In this document: positions 46,560 to 58,800 of the stretch, piece by piece | Layout: every line of letters starts with the position of its first letter | How positions within the stretch are numbered: the first letter of the stretch is position 1 | Origin: Hepsetus odoe | Lineage: Eukaryota; Chordata; Actinopteri; Characiformes; Hepsetidae | Assembly (NCBI GenBank): GCA_017165825.1 | Contig: CM029374.1 | Location: 5,493,265 to 5,557,264, forward strand | Direction: 5' to 3' | Length of the DNA: 64,000 nucleotides | Translations under genes and position numbers: made by a program | The notes under the pieces: model-generated | The model's input: only the letters and a program-made list of their open reading frames with translations | Database searches by the model: none | Told to the model about the DNA's origin: nothing

Positions 46560-47007
46560 CTAAAGGGATCCGTGACGTAAAACCCTTTCCGTGTGGGGGG
46601 CGGGGCGAGCTGAGGGAGTTGGATTGAGACTGAAACAACTGTTAAACCTGAGTGAGTTTTATCATAATTATCATCTTTTTAAACCTAAACTGTCGCCATT
46701 TTCGTGTTAATACCCGCCTGGCAATTTATCTTGGCGTTAAAGTGAGTTAAATCGAGAATTAGAGGGAAAATCCAGTCAGAAGGACTTGTCGGTGACGGTT
46801 GAGATTTGAACGACTTGAGCTCGCGAGACGTATTTAAAGTCGAGAAGGTTTTTCAGGGTTTTAAACACTTTACTTCGTGTTTATTGAGTCCGTATGTGGT
46901 TCCCTGCTTCTGCATCTTTTTCAAAATACGTGACACTGGTGTAGCTTAATTGCTGGCTAGCTGTTTATCCACCCTTCACAGCGAAGGTGAAGAAGCAGAG
47001 CCTTCAG
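46560..47007 (+). promoter_or_regulatory. Candidate CpG-rich promoter and non-coding first exon of plekha1
   Basis: This is the only clear CpG-rich, TATA-less block between the CUB/ZP gene and the plekha1 coding exons. It holds a CRE-like TGACGTAA at 46573-46580 and a GC box (GGGGGGCGGGGC) at 46595-46606. Candidate splice donors follow, for example CAG/gtaact at 47005-47010. It would make plekha1 intron 1 about 8.6 kb. Placement is inferred from composition and gene order; transcripts would be needed to confirm it. Confidence 0.5.
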
Positions 47008-47811
47008 GTAACTTGTCAGGCCTTTACCTGAGCTTTAAAGCTTTAACAGAATTGTTTTCACGAAACGATGAATCCGCATCGCTTATTGCCCTTGTAAAGA
47101 AAGTAAGGAGTCTGTGAAGAAGAAATTGCACATGCTTGTGCTAAACTGTAGGGAATTAACAGTATTTGATCATATTTCCCTGCTGCTGCATGATGATGTA
47201 ATCAATAAATATCAATGCATTTCCATCAAAGACTGCAAATCAAAGATGGAGTCTCTGAAATAGAGTTATGGCCTGTAGTGGCCAGTTTTTCACTACCTAG
47301 GGCATGTCCTGCCTTGCCTTGATAAATTTACTCGTCCAGCATGCAGCTTCTTTTTTCTGTTGGTTCTGCTTTATTCAAGGTTGTCAAAAAAGGTGATCAT
47401 TTAGTGACCTTTCAAGCTCTTTCTTGGAGTAGTTGTTTCCCCCACTTTAAGCAAGCTGTTCTGTTTTAGACACAATGTGCTTTTTTTCAGTAGTTCTTGA
47501 TTGAAGTGCATTGACACTAAACTCTTTATTACCTCAACTTGCAAGGACAATCATAAAACACTTTTATTTCCAACATTTCAACATGTATCCTTTTCTACTC
47601 CTTACATTTTAGAACAGACTCGTCCCTTCAGTCTTCAGTAATTGGCTGTTTTTGTTTTGCGTTGACTGGTTTTTGTTTTGACAAAAAGGGAAACGTGCAA
47701 AAAGACAAGAATGCCTTGTTGTATCCAGTGGTGCAGATCACGCACAACACACCTGACAGGACAAAGTAGAAAGACAAAAAAAAACTTGACTGTCACAGAG
47801 AAAGTTTGTGT

Positions 47812-48003
47812 ATTGGTGGTGGTCCGTAGGTCAGTATCCTACCACTAGACCAAGATGTTGCAGGTTCAGATTTCACCTCCAGCACTACCACCACTGGGTT
47901 CCTGAGCATGACCCTTAACCCCGAGTTGCTCCAGGTGGACTGTCCCTGTAATCAGGAAATGGAAATCGCCCTGGATAAGAGCTTCTGCTAAAAGGCGTTA
48001 AAG
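47812..48003 (+). mobile_element. SINE family B, plus
   Basis: Head TGGTGGTGGTCCGTAGGTCA, B-box-like GCAGGTTCAGATTTCACC, and tail CCTGGATAAGAGCTTCTGCT then AAAAGGCGTTAAA. Same family as 43109-43301 in reverse. It is in presumed plekha1 intron 1. Confidence 0.7.
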
Positions 48004-48762
48004 CAAACGTTTATTGAGTACGAATCTGTTATTGATGAGAAGCATGACATTAATATTGATTATTTTCAATGTATTGCTTTTTCAATGGAGTTGAAGTTTT
48101 AATGCTTTAATAGTCTTGGAAAGGCCTCAGAAAAGCTTTTTATGCATTTTTGACCCCATATTTCTTACTTTTATTCAAGCAAAATTGAATCTGCTTTAAT
48201 CAGAGTAGTTATTTTGTAAGTGTCTGTTCTCTCTTGAAAAAGTAAAACATTGGTGTACTTTTGACAGCTCTGGTTAAATATGGCATATCATTATGACTAT
48301 GTATGTTAATACTTGTCAGTTTTTGCTGTCAATTTATTGTGCTTAGTCTGTTAGCTTATGAAGATTGAAAGTGGAGATATGTATGGCAAGTATTTTTTCA
48401 GGTTATTCCAAAGCCCAGCAAGAACATGCCTGAGGCATATGTTAAATTTGTCTTCTCATAACTAAGACTGCTAGATTGCATTTCCATTACCCCAGCATGG
48501 CCATTGCTCTCCATTCATTTTCTGTTCAACAGTACAAGTGGCCAGGCAGTGCACAATAGCACCAATAGAAATTTGCGGTTCGGATGTGGGCTGTTATTTT
48601 GATCAATGTCTGTTGCTTAACTTTTTCACTTGGATTCTTAACAACTTTATGCAGCCATCTGAATTGGGGTCACGTGGCCACATTCATATATTTGACATTT
48701 TAAAAGCACCATAATGCGAGTGTATTATTTAATACAAAGTATTGCAGGCACGTACCATATGG

Positions 48763-48998
48763 TGGGGCAGTGATGGTTAGGGATTAGGCCCCAGGATCGG
48801 AAGATTGTGGGTTTGAATCCCTTACTAGTAGTTTTCCTTGAGGTACCTTTGAGCAAGGTACCATCCCCATCATTGCTCGCTGGGCACTTTCAATAGCTCC
48901 CTCCTGCTGTGAGTGTGTGGGTTAAATGCAGAGGTGTAATTTCGTTGTGTTTCACGGTGTGCTGTGCCGTCTTTCACAATGACAAGAATGGTCACTAA
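48763..48998 (+). mobile_element. SINE family A, plus, near full length
   Basis: GTGGGGCAGTGATGGTTAGG, GTGGGTTTGAATCCC, 'GAGGTACCTTTGAGCAAGGT' and a tail TTCACAATGACAAGAATGGT. Confidence 0.8.
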
Positions 48999-50483
48999 AT
49001 ATAGATTGAGTTGGAAGGCTGGTGAATTCAGTTCAGTATGTGATGAGTGATAGATAGGAAAATTGTAGGGTTAAAATAAATTGAGTAATGTTCAAAGAAA
49101 AATAATTATTATAATGTTAAAGGTGCAGGATGTTCATTACTGTTTTGTCTGCTCTAAAGCTGGTCCGAAAATAGTAAAGGCATGCAGGGGATGTCACATA
49201 TGTCTTCATTGTTCATCACATTTTGGGCCAGGAGGACAGATATATAAATTAGATTTTTCAGTGAACCATTCCTTTATCAGGGACACAAACATGGCACATA
49301 TCTGGGCCCAGTGACATGGTCAAACAGGCAGGAAGTAGCTAAAGAAATTGTTAAGGAAGTGTTACAGCTGCTATGGATATTAGAGTAACAGGCTAGCTCG
49401 CTAATTCCACTTGGCATTAGACCTGCCTCACATGATATCTAGACTGAATCATCAAGCACACTCATGCTTGGCAAAAATATAAAGAAATGTTTAAGATTCA
49501 GCAGTCACTTCATATGTATGCAAGGGATGTATTCACATTTTTTAAATTTATTTAATAAATTTCACATGTATATGTACATTTTGCTTGTAAGCAATGAAAT
49601 GAAAGTGACTATTTGTCATTGTGAAACACAGGACAGCACAGTTACACCCTTAAGAACAATGTTTTGTGCCATCATAATCTGCACAGTGTAAAAAATAAAT
49701 AAATAGAATGACTTTAACCATTTGCTATGTGAGTAATGCAGAAGCTTTTTACCAGGGGCACACAGTCATATCAGATGTTAAGATTTGATGCACATTTTAT
49801 TTCAATGATACATGTGTTTTTTGTTCAAGAAAAAATTTAGGTTATGTTAAGCTATTCTATACAAATCGTTGCATTTTTTAAATTTTATTTTAGTACACTT
49901 TTGATGCTTTTAAAATAAATAGTATTAAGTAAATCTTGCTGGATGCAATGGTGAAATGTATCCTACATCCTGGACACAGTGTGAAACTAATGTTGGAATG
50001 ATTGTTGACAATTTGAAGGAGATATAAACCTGTAATTTTACTGGATCCACAATGCTTGATTTCTTACCAGTTAGATTGGTATTTCATTTTGTGTTCAAAG
50101 TACAATTGAATCAGAACTATATTTTACTATGTGGCATAATGTGTTGACAAATGTCAGTATTACCATATAAACAAAATTCCCTAGATAACGTTATTCTTCG
50201 GTGCTGTCATTCCCAGAAAAGCATAACTGAAGCATTCAGACTTTTGGAGCCATATGTGAGAATGCAAGTGTTAGAATCAGCCAGCCTGGATATTAAATGG
50301 ACTTTATTCTGCCAGCTTCCTAGTACAAAGTCTGTTTTATGTCCATTTGAGTCCGTGTGTGACAGAGCAGGTCATTGTCTAAAGAATTCACAGTGAGCTG
50401 GTTGGCATGTTGATAACATTTCTATCAAGTGACTGGTGTGCGGCATAAGAAACTCTTACCGTGCTTTCGTTGACATTGCATTG

Positions 50484-50727
50484 AAAGTGAAAGTGAAAGT
50501 GACCGCCCTTGTCATTGTGAAACGCAGCACAGCACAACGAAATTCAACCTCTGCGTTTCACCCATACACACACGTTCAGCAGGGGACAGCTATTGAAGGC
50601 GCCCGGGGAGCGGTGACGGGGACGGTACCTTGCTCAAGGGTATCTCAGAGCAACCTACTGGTGAGGGAATCGAACCTGCATCTTGCGATCCAGGGCCAAC
50701 TCCCTTACCACTAGGCCACCGCTGCCA
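50484..50727 (-). mobile_element. SINE family A, minus, near full length
   Basis: Tail GAAAGTGAAAGTGAAAGTGA, then CAACGAAATTCAACCTCTGC, 'GACGGTACCTTGCTCAAGGG', and head end CACTAGGCCACCGCTGCC. Low divergence from the inferred consensus suggests a recent copy. Confidence 0.8.
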
Positions 50728-52329
50728 CAAATACATACCCAAATACATGTAATGTTTTTCCATGCAAAAAAGGAAAAAAAGAGTTTGGAGCACCCCCTGC
50801 ACCCTGTTTCAGGACAAGTGCCTAGGAAAATGAGTGAGTGAGAGAGTGGTGGTGGCGCTGTCCATTATTTTAAATGTGCTATAAGTGAAACACTGCTGTT
50901 TTCTCAGCAAATTAAAAAAAGATTTTCACCTGCCTCATACCCACCAAGTGATGACCTCATTGTTCTCTGGCACCAAAACAGGATTCAGAAATGTTTGTCT
51001 TTCCCTCGGATGACTGCAAAGACTTATTCTTAAAGCATCATTTGATTTCAAGTCTAAGAGTTACACTAAGAATTTATCACAGACCAATTATTCTTATTTG
51101 ATTTATTTCTTCCTTTGTGGCATCTTCCACTTTTTGGCTGTATTTCATATCAGAAATCAATCATTGCAGATGCATCTGCACTTCTTTTGATGCACTGACA
51201 TTTTAGGATGCCTGATTAAAACAGGACATTCCTGTATACACAAGTTTAAAACAAGGTAAATTGATTTTTTTTTTTAATGGTAGGACCACTTTAATCATTG
51301 TGTTTCCTAGTAATTTATGTTATGAACCTTCAAGGAATTCAAATCAAGGAATAACAAACAATTTTCCTTGTTAAAAACTGTTAAAAAGCAAACCAACTCC
51401 GTTTAGAGTCAATAGATAGGGTAAAGTGTAAGGAACATGACTGGTCTGGAAAACAATTGTTACCAAGAAAGGTTACTACAAGACCAGACTTGCACTATAT
51501 TCTATCTGCTTTTTGGGAAGTTGAAACCCTGATGAGGGAGATGAAAGAAAAAAAAAACTGAGATAGTGTATCTGAGAGGACTGATAATCCTAGCATTCAG
51601 ACAGTCAGACAAATCAACAGAACTTCCAGAAACAAGACAACATATAATAGGTTAACTTTTAATAGTCTTAGATTATACTTGCAAAATACTTTTACATTTA
51701 TTACTCTATAAATTGTGGTTTATTATCATGGCTGCATAATACTGTTGTAATATGGCTCACAACACTGTTCTAGTAACTGTTATTTTAATATATTTAATAT
51801 ATTTATCACAAAGGGCAGTATTCAAATCTAGAATCATTGTCACAATGGCTAATATAGGAAGATCAATCTGTTATCATTACGAAGGCCAGTACTGGAATAT
51901 CGATTATATGAACAAGTGCTTTTGCAGCCCGGCTTATTGTCATGTACATGTAAAAATTTCAGTTTTAATTATAAAATGTTTTAATGATAATCAATGACCC
52001 CAACAACAGTTTTTGTCAACACTTTTGCAGTGTGTTTTGTTGACTTCAGTTGTCTGCTAGAATGCTGTAATAACAAAGATATAATGCATTTAATAACAGA
52101 TAAAATGTATTGCTAACCATGTCCTTGTAATAGCTTACTACTGTCTTTGATTAAAAAAATATATATATTATTTTAATTGTAATAAGTTAACAGTCACTGT
52201 CATAATAGTTTTTTCAACTGCATCTATATTGTAGTTATGTAACAAACAAAAAGGCAGTATAAGTAAAGAGGGGGTGGACAAAATCAGAAAGAAAAAAGCT
52301 TCTTTAATTTTATGTTCCTATATGATAGG

Positions 52330-52670
52330 AAGACTCAGAGGATGTTTATCCTTTCACCACGCTAATATAGTCGCAGAAGGACACCACCTTTTAACAAATA
52401 TATATCTGTTTGGAGGCTTAGTGAGTGTGTAATTGTTTCATCTGGTAGATTTCCCATACTTTCTCTAACCATATGCTGTGCGTAGGAGGTTCCAGCTTTT
52501 TTCAATTGTGATGCATTTAGTTGCTGCTAATAATATTTTTAAGAGGTACTTTTTAGCTCCATCAATGCTTTCTGGTGTTACTCCTAGGAGGGCCACCTTT
52601 GGGTCTTTAATGAGTCTGTGATGAATTGTCTCATTAAGAGGCTTAAATATCTCATCAGCAGCCTTGGTTT
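52330..52670. repeat. Possible degenerate LINE fragment
   Basis: The stretch around TTTAGTTGCTGCTAATAATA, 'GAGGTACTTTTTAGCTCC' and 'AGGCTTAAATATCTCATCAG' resembles antisense pieces of fish L1-like elements from memory. No ORF survives. Weak call. Confidence 0.3.
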
Positions 52671-53112
52671 TTTAATTTTTTAATTTATTTTTTTTATATA
52701 TAAACTTGGTCCCAAAAACACTCAAAACTTATGAGTCAGATCTAAACTCATTGTAAGCACATTTTACACAAAAAGTTGTAACTGCACTTAACACTTATAT
52801 TACTTCTACAGTCAGAGAGTCTCTGTGGCTTTTTATTTGGGTGCACAAAGCAGGCTTACGCAAAAAATTTCAAAGATGTTCTGTTTTGGTGGCCAGATAG
52901 TTTTCCATTTTTGAAAAGTTATTTACATTTTTAGGAATTTGTTCTACAGTAAGAATATAACACATGTTAAACTAAACCCTTATCTGGCTACTTTTTGGGA
53001 TGGTCAGAGAATTTTTCTCATCACTGATTACAGGGGGACTGCAGTGTCTTGTTCCAGCATGTGTAAGCTCATAATGCATAATGGATATAAAAGAAATTCT
53101 CTTGGAAATCAT

Positions 53113-53300
53113 TTAACATAGAGGTACACAGTGTTCCTGGAGGGCCATAATCCAGCCTTGCTCAAACATACCTGGTTCAGAATATCTGCAAATTACTTTG
53201 TTGAGCAGGGTAATTACCAGTCTTTGCTGGGCACTAGACCTGCAGGAGCACCCCTGATTGGACTCCACTGCCTAAACATTCTTGTCAGGTTCATTGTTGA
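53113..53300. repeat. Unclassified interspersed repeat
   Basis: Contains AGTGTTCCTGGAGGGCC and GACCTGCAGGAGCACCCCTG, the inverted ends seen in a frequent fish repeat of uncertain class. No coding content. Confidence 0.4.
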
Positions 53301-55653
53301 AAGCTGTCTTAATACAACAAATGAATTATGAAGCTGTTCTAGTTGGGGTCAGCTGCTGTTCTCTCCGCTATGTGAGCAGGAGGTCCGAGTCCTGGTGCGT
53401 TCTAGAGCACAAGGCTCACTCTGTACTCTAGTCAGTACAAGTGGGCTTCATGCACACTGATTAGATGACTCATGTTGTGCATTGTTCTCTTCGCTCTGGC
53501 CGATGACACAGCAGGCCTTGTTTTGGTCACAAGCTTTGTCTGTTTATTTCTCTATGTCCTCCGCTCCTGCCATAAATGTCTCAGCCTCCAGAGTAGAGAG
53601 TAGAATGCTGTCTTTATTCACTATTTGACAGAGAAAGTGGCTGAGGGACTGCTCACTCTCTATAGACTTGCTTGATTCATTTTCAGTAAGCGTTTTTTAT
53701 TATATTTTTAATTGTATTGTTCATTGGGTGATACTGTAGTTCCTGTTGTCAGCTCTCATGCAGGCAGCACTGTATTTAGGTCTTGTAGGGGTAGCTTTAC
53801 TTTGACCAAGCTGTAGCAGCATTTCCTCACACAACTTACTTGCCTTTTTTTTTTTTTACTTTCTCTCAGACATGCCTTTTCATGTCATTACAACAGCTTC
53901 AGTAAGTTAGTAACCCTTTGACTTTACAGTGGCTAATTACAACCACTGTACCTCTGACTTAAATAAACAGTGGCTCCTTTGCTGCACTATTAGGAACTAT
54001 TAAGTCAGCTTGTTGGCCTTGCAAATCTGTTAACACACAGAAAAGGTAGAAAAACATGTCCATAACATCTAGTTCCTTGGACCTTTATCAGCAATGGAGA
54101 GTTACCTTGATTTCAAGTTGGATCTGTTGTGTATTTTTTTTTTTTTTTTTTTTTTTCCTGCTTAAGAATGTGCTGAAGTGGTAGAGAGCACTTCATCTGC
54201 AGGTCAATGTGTAAAGTGTAAAATATTCTTTTTAAAATCTGCATAATATTTGGGCTGTCTTTTTCTAACTTTATTGGTCTCGTTTGTTTGCTCATGTGGT
54301 CATACTTCACTGTCATTTTTTGCTGAACAAAAATCTAATTTAGTATTAATGACATTATTTCAATATTTGAAATGATTGTTTGTTACAATTTTCAATGATA
54401 TTTTATAGCCTGTCTGAATCAGAAAAATTGGTTGTTACACTGTTTTCTCTGTTTTGCCCACTTCCCAGTTTGCTTTCTTTTGCTGATTGTCCAGAGCCAA
54501 ACAAATGGAGCTTTATTTTGTGGTTTCTTTTTGTGTAAAAGTAGATCTTGCTTCAGTTTTTCAAACAGATGGCAGCCTCACAGAATTTAAACTTCCTTTG
54601 GAACGTTCTAATACTTTATGTGCAGCCTTTGACTCTTTTGATATGTCAGCGTTTCATAGGCTGGCAGGTTGTCATGTTTATTACTAGGAAATTAAGCCTT
54701 CTTTGCTGTTGAAGTCACTTAATTTATTTTCCCTGTTCTTTAATTTTGCAAATCTTTGCTTCAGTCATGTATTTTCAATTAAACGGTCTTGCAATTTCAC
54801 TGCATAATTTCCATTCAGTCTTGGGTCGAGAACTGTGCATTGGTTTCTCTTTATATTAAGGAGTTGAGACTTTTATGTTTTGGTTTTATAAAGAAATAAT
54901 TTGCTTAAAAGGGTGATCAATATGCCTCTCACTCTGAAAAGTGTCAGGAATCTGCAAAATCATTCTCTCTGACTTTATAGATGGAATTCTACATGGATAA
55001 AAATTTCCCAGAACATTTACTTGTTTATTCAGAATAACTCGAATAACAAGCAACATGTCCTTAAATGAGTTCAAGTGAGTGCTCCTTGCGAAAACTGCCT
55101 TGCCAACATGTATATGTATATAGTGTTGTCATGTTTTCTATCAATTCAGGTCATTCATGTGATTTATGTCTGTTTTAGTAGAAGAGGTGAGAACTATCTT
55201 TTGTCACTTCTTTCTAATGAAAGCAGGCAGTATTTTTGATGCTCCAGATAAAGCCAGATATACTAATTCTAACATGTTTTGACATCATAGAGTTCAATTA
55301 AGACTCGTCACCATTATGTATTTCCCTGAATTCAGCCTACAGACCTTGGCTACGGTGGGGGCTGCCGTTTGCTTGCATGCACTATGATTCAGTTCCTGTG
55401 TGGATTGATGTGAGGGTATGACTAACTGCAGTGATAGGGTTGTTGGCGCACTGCCCAAGGAGCAACAAAGAAGGGGGAGGTGGACTTTTTAAATGCTGTC
55501 GTGCATGCTTATTGTTATAACGTACCACTCATTACATTTACTTTTGCTCTCGCTGGCTGTCTCTTGCACTTTCTCACGCTCTGACCACTTATTTCCATCC
55601 TGCAGCAGCCGTGTTGTGATACAGAAGGGGGGAATGAGCAGTGAAGAGAAGCA

Positions 55654-55816
55654 ATGCCTTACGTTGACCGACAGAACCGCATCTGCGGCTTCCTCGACAT
55701 CGAGGAGGTGGAGAACAGCGGCAAGTTCCTGCGCCGCTACTTTCTTCTGGACACCCAGCAAGGCAGTCTGGTGTGGTACATGGACAACCCACAGGTAGAG
55801 AAAATCATTTTTGAGG

Positions 55817-55851
<35 letters not shown>

Positions 55852-58800
55852 CTTGTGGTGTTCTATTAGCCTGATAGTGAAATGGGTTAATAAGTGACTG
55901 TTTTAAAATTTGCATTAGTTAAAATGTTTTTTTATGTCATAGGCTACTCTTGTCAGCCACAAGTAACTACAGAGGTAGCTTCAACTTTTTAGATAAGCTT
56001 AAAAAGGATGTTGTATTTGGGTTTTTTTTTTTTAAACATAGAAACTCTTGGGAAGCCCTTATAGAAATCATTGGGCACACCTTATTAATTTCTGATGCTC
56101 TAGCAAGTTGTCATTGTCCTTGATTATCTAGCTCTGGTAATTTCCAGCCTCTAAGGTTTTTTTTAATATGGTTTAGAACCTGAATTGGCTGTGTGTAAAA
56201 TGCTATGAGGAAAGCTGGGAAAGGTATGTTGTTAGGCATACCATGTTTCTGTCTGTTAACAAAGTCCATAAGTACTTTACATTAGAAGTTTTGGTCTTGG
56301 AGTTTCAGGAATGGCAAAATTATTTGAAGTTGGTTGTTGATTGTGTGTTTTGATTTCAGAATCTACCAATAGGGGCAGAATTTGTGGGATCACTCAAACT
56401 CACCTACATATCCAAAGTAAGAGTTGCTTGCTGTTTTGTTGATTTTCTAAGTGAGAATAAGTCCACGTCCTCTGCAGTAGACACAAACTCTGCAAAATCA
56501 AATGGACAATTACCTTTTATTTGTTGTTGAATGTAAACAGAGATTTGGCATGTGCAAATGATATGGGTTATTTTATATTTTTGCAAATTGCAGACCTTTT
56601 TTAGCAAGTTCCCTGTAGCAGAGGTTTACTTGTTTATATAAAGAAAATCAATTGTACTTTCAATTGTTCTTAATAAATAGTTGTACTTATATCAGCCACA
56701 ACATTAAAACCATTAACAGTTGAATTGAATGGCATTGATGATCTAGCTATACTGGCATCTTAATGTAGGATACATAAAGAGGCGTGTGTGTGGTGCAGTT
56801 TTCTGCTGGAAACTGTTGCCCTTTGGCTTTCACAGCTACCTCAACATTACAAGAAAAAGCAAATCCCTCTATGGCAGTGGTATTCCCTAATGACTGTGAC
56901 CTTGGCTGTGGCTGTAACAGGAAAATGACCTGTCTCCCTGTAAAACATAAGTGCATGACAAAGAGTTGTTCACCTTGCATCCATGTTCTTCAGATCTCAG
57001 TCTGATTAAGCATCTGTGGAAAGTGCTAAAAGAAACTAGTCCAATCAAATTAGACCCCATCTTGCAGCTTACACACCATTAAGGATCTGCTGCTCACATA
57101 CCACATTTTTGGAGACCTGGCAACACACGGGGGCATACACAACATTATGCAGCTCTTACAACTGTGGCTGACACATTGAGGCATTGTGATAAATGCTTTG
57201 TGGAAAACAGGTATTCAGTTAATAATTCATGCTTTGAGTGGCTGCTTCTTGTATTACATAAATTTTTCTGTATTCTGTATTCTTCTGTAGGTCAGTGATG
57301 CCACCAAGCTGAGGCCAAAAGCTGAGTTTTGCTTTGGTAAGTGTATAGCATTTCTGTGTGGTTGAGCAGCACACTCACAGTTGCTTTACAGCTTGCACTT
57401 CTAGACTAAATCAACATGTTTTAGTTCTGTTTTTATCTGTTTCTATCTAATGTTTATGTCTGAATACTGATCCGCATGAAGAGTTCCATTGAAACTTTTC
57501 TTAGGTTTGCATTGATCCCCTTAGGGGGTCGCCACAGCGGATCAGTCGTCTCCATTTCTTCTTGTCCCCTGCATCTTCCTCCTTCAAACCAGCTGCCTGC
57601 ATATCCTTTCTCACAACATCCTCCTTGGCCTTCTGGTTTTCCTTTTTCTACTGGACATGTCCAAACCACAGCAACATTGCTTCTCTAACTTTGTCTCCAA
57701 AATGGCAAACCTGAGCTGTCCCTCTAATATTCTCATTTCTAATCCTGTCCATCCTCGTGAAACCCAAGGAAAATCTCTGCATCTTTAACACTGCTACCTC
57801 CAACTCTGCTGCTTTTCATAAGCGCCACTGTCTCCAACCCGTGTAGCATAGCTGGTCTCACTACCATCCTGTAAACCTTTCCTTTCACTCTTGCTGGTAC
57901 CCGTCTGTCACCAATCACTGCTGCCAATCGTCTACACACATTCCAACCTGCCTGCACTCTTTTCTTAACCTCTCTTCCACACTCCCTGTTGAACTGTTGA
58001 TCCCAAGTATTTCAATTCCTCCACCTGTGTCACCTCTGCTCCCCCTACTCCCACTCCACTTTCCTCCCTTTCATTCACATTCCTGTATATTCTGTCTTTG
58101 TCCTACTCACTGCTCCCTGCATTCATAGTCATTTCTTGCTTTATTGCTAAATAATTACAATATATACACTGCCCTGACACAGGCCTATTGCTAAATTCAG
58201 AACAACTGTAATGTAAATCTATTAAGCTATACATTTGGACTGATTTGGATTTTCGTCAGTAGACATGTTGTAGTTTTTAGTTTAGTTTTGGTGGTGTGTT
58301 CATTGAGCACTGCAGAATAAGTGATTACAGTTAGAAGGCTGTGATTCATCACCCAGGCCAAGGCTGAGGGCAGGCAAAGAGGGCCCAGGCGAGTTTAGTC
58401 ACTTATTCACTCACTGTGTGGGTGTGCACTCAAGGGCTGCACAGCATATCTTGTATTAATCTTTAACAGGATGCTAGCCTTTGGAATACTGCTGTCATGG
58501 AACACTGAAGTAGGCTTCCTAATGTTTGCTTAATAGCATTTAGTTCTATGCAATTGATAATACTTTCAGTTCTAAAGAACCACTACATCCAGATTCCATG
58601 TCTGACATGAATTAACTTAATGATATAACAATGAGACGGCATTGTGTTGGATAGACATGCTTGATTTTGTTGGAAGAGCAGCATCTAACTTTACTCTCCT
58701 CACATCTGTAGACAGTTTGGTTTAGTCACAGAGTCTCTGAAAAATGAAATATTAGTTTATAAGTTTAGTTTAGTTTATTAGTTTAGTTTAGAAATATTGT

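Larger units (their letters stand above)
47010..55600 (+). other. Presumed large intron 1 of plekha1
   Basis: No coding exon is recognised. The stretch holds three SINEs, possible LINE debris, poly-T and AT-rich DNA. A less repetitive stretch at 53340-53660 with TGACTCAT (AP-1-like, near 53467) might be regulatory. The intron assignment depends on the first exon call near 46.6-47.0 kb. Confidence 0.45.
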
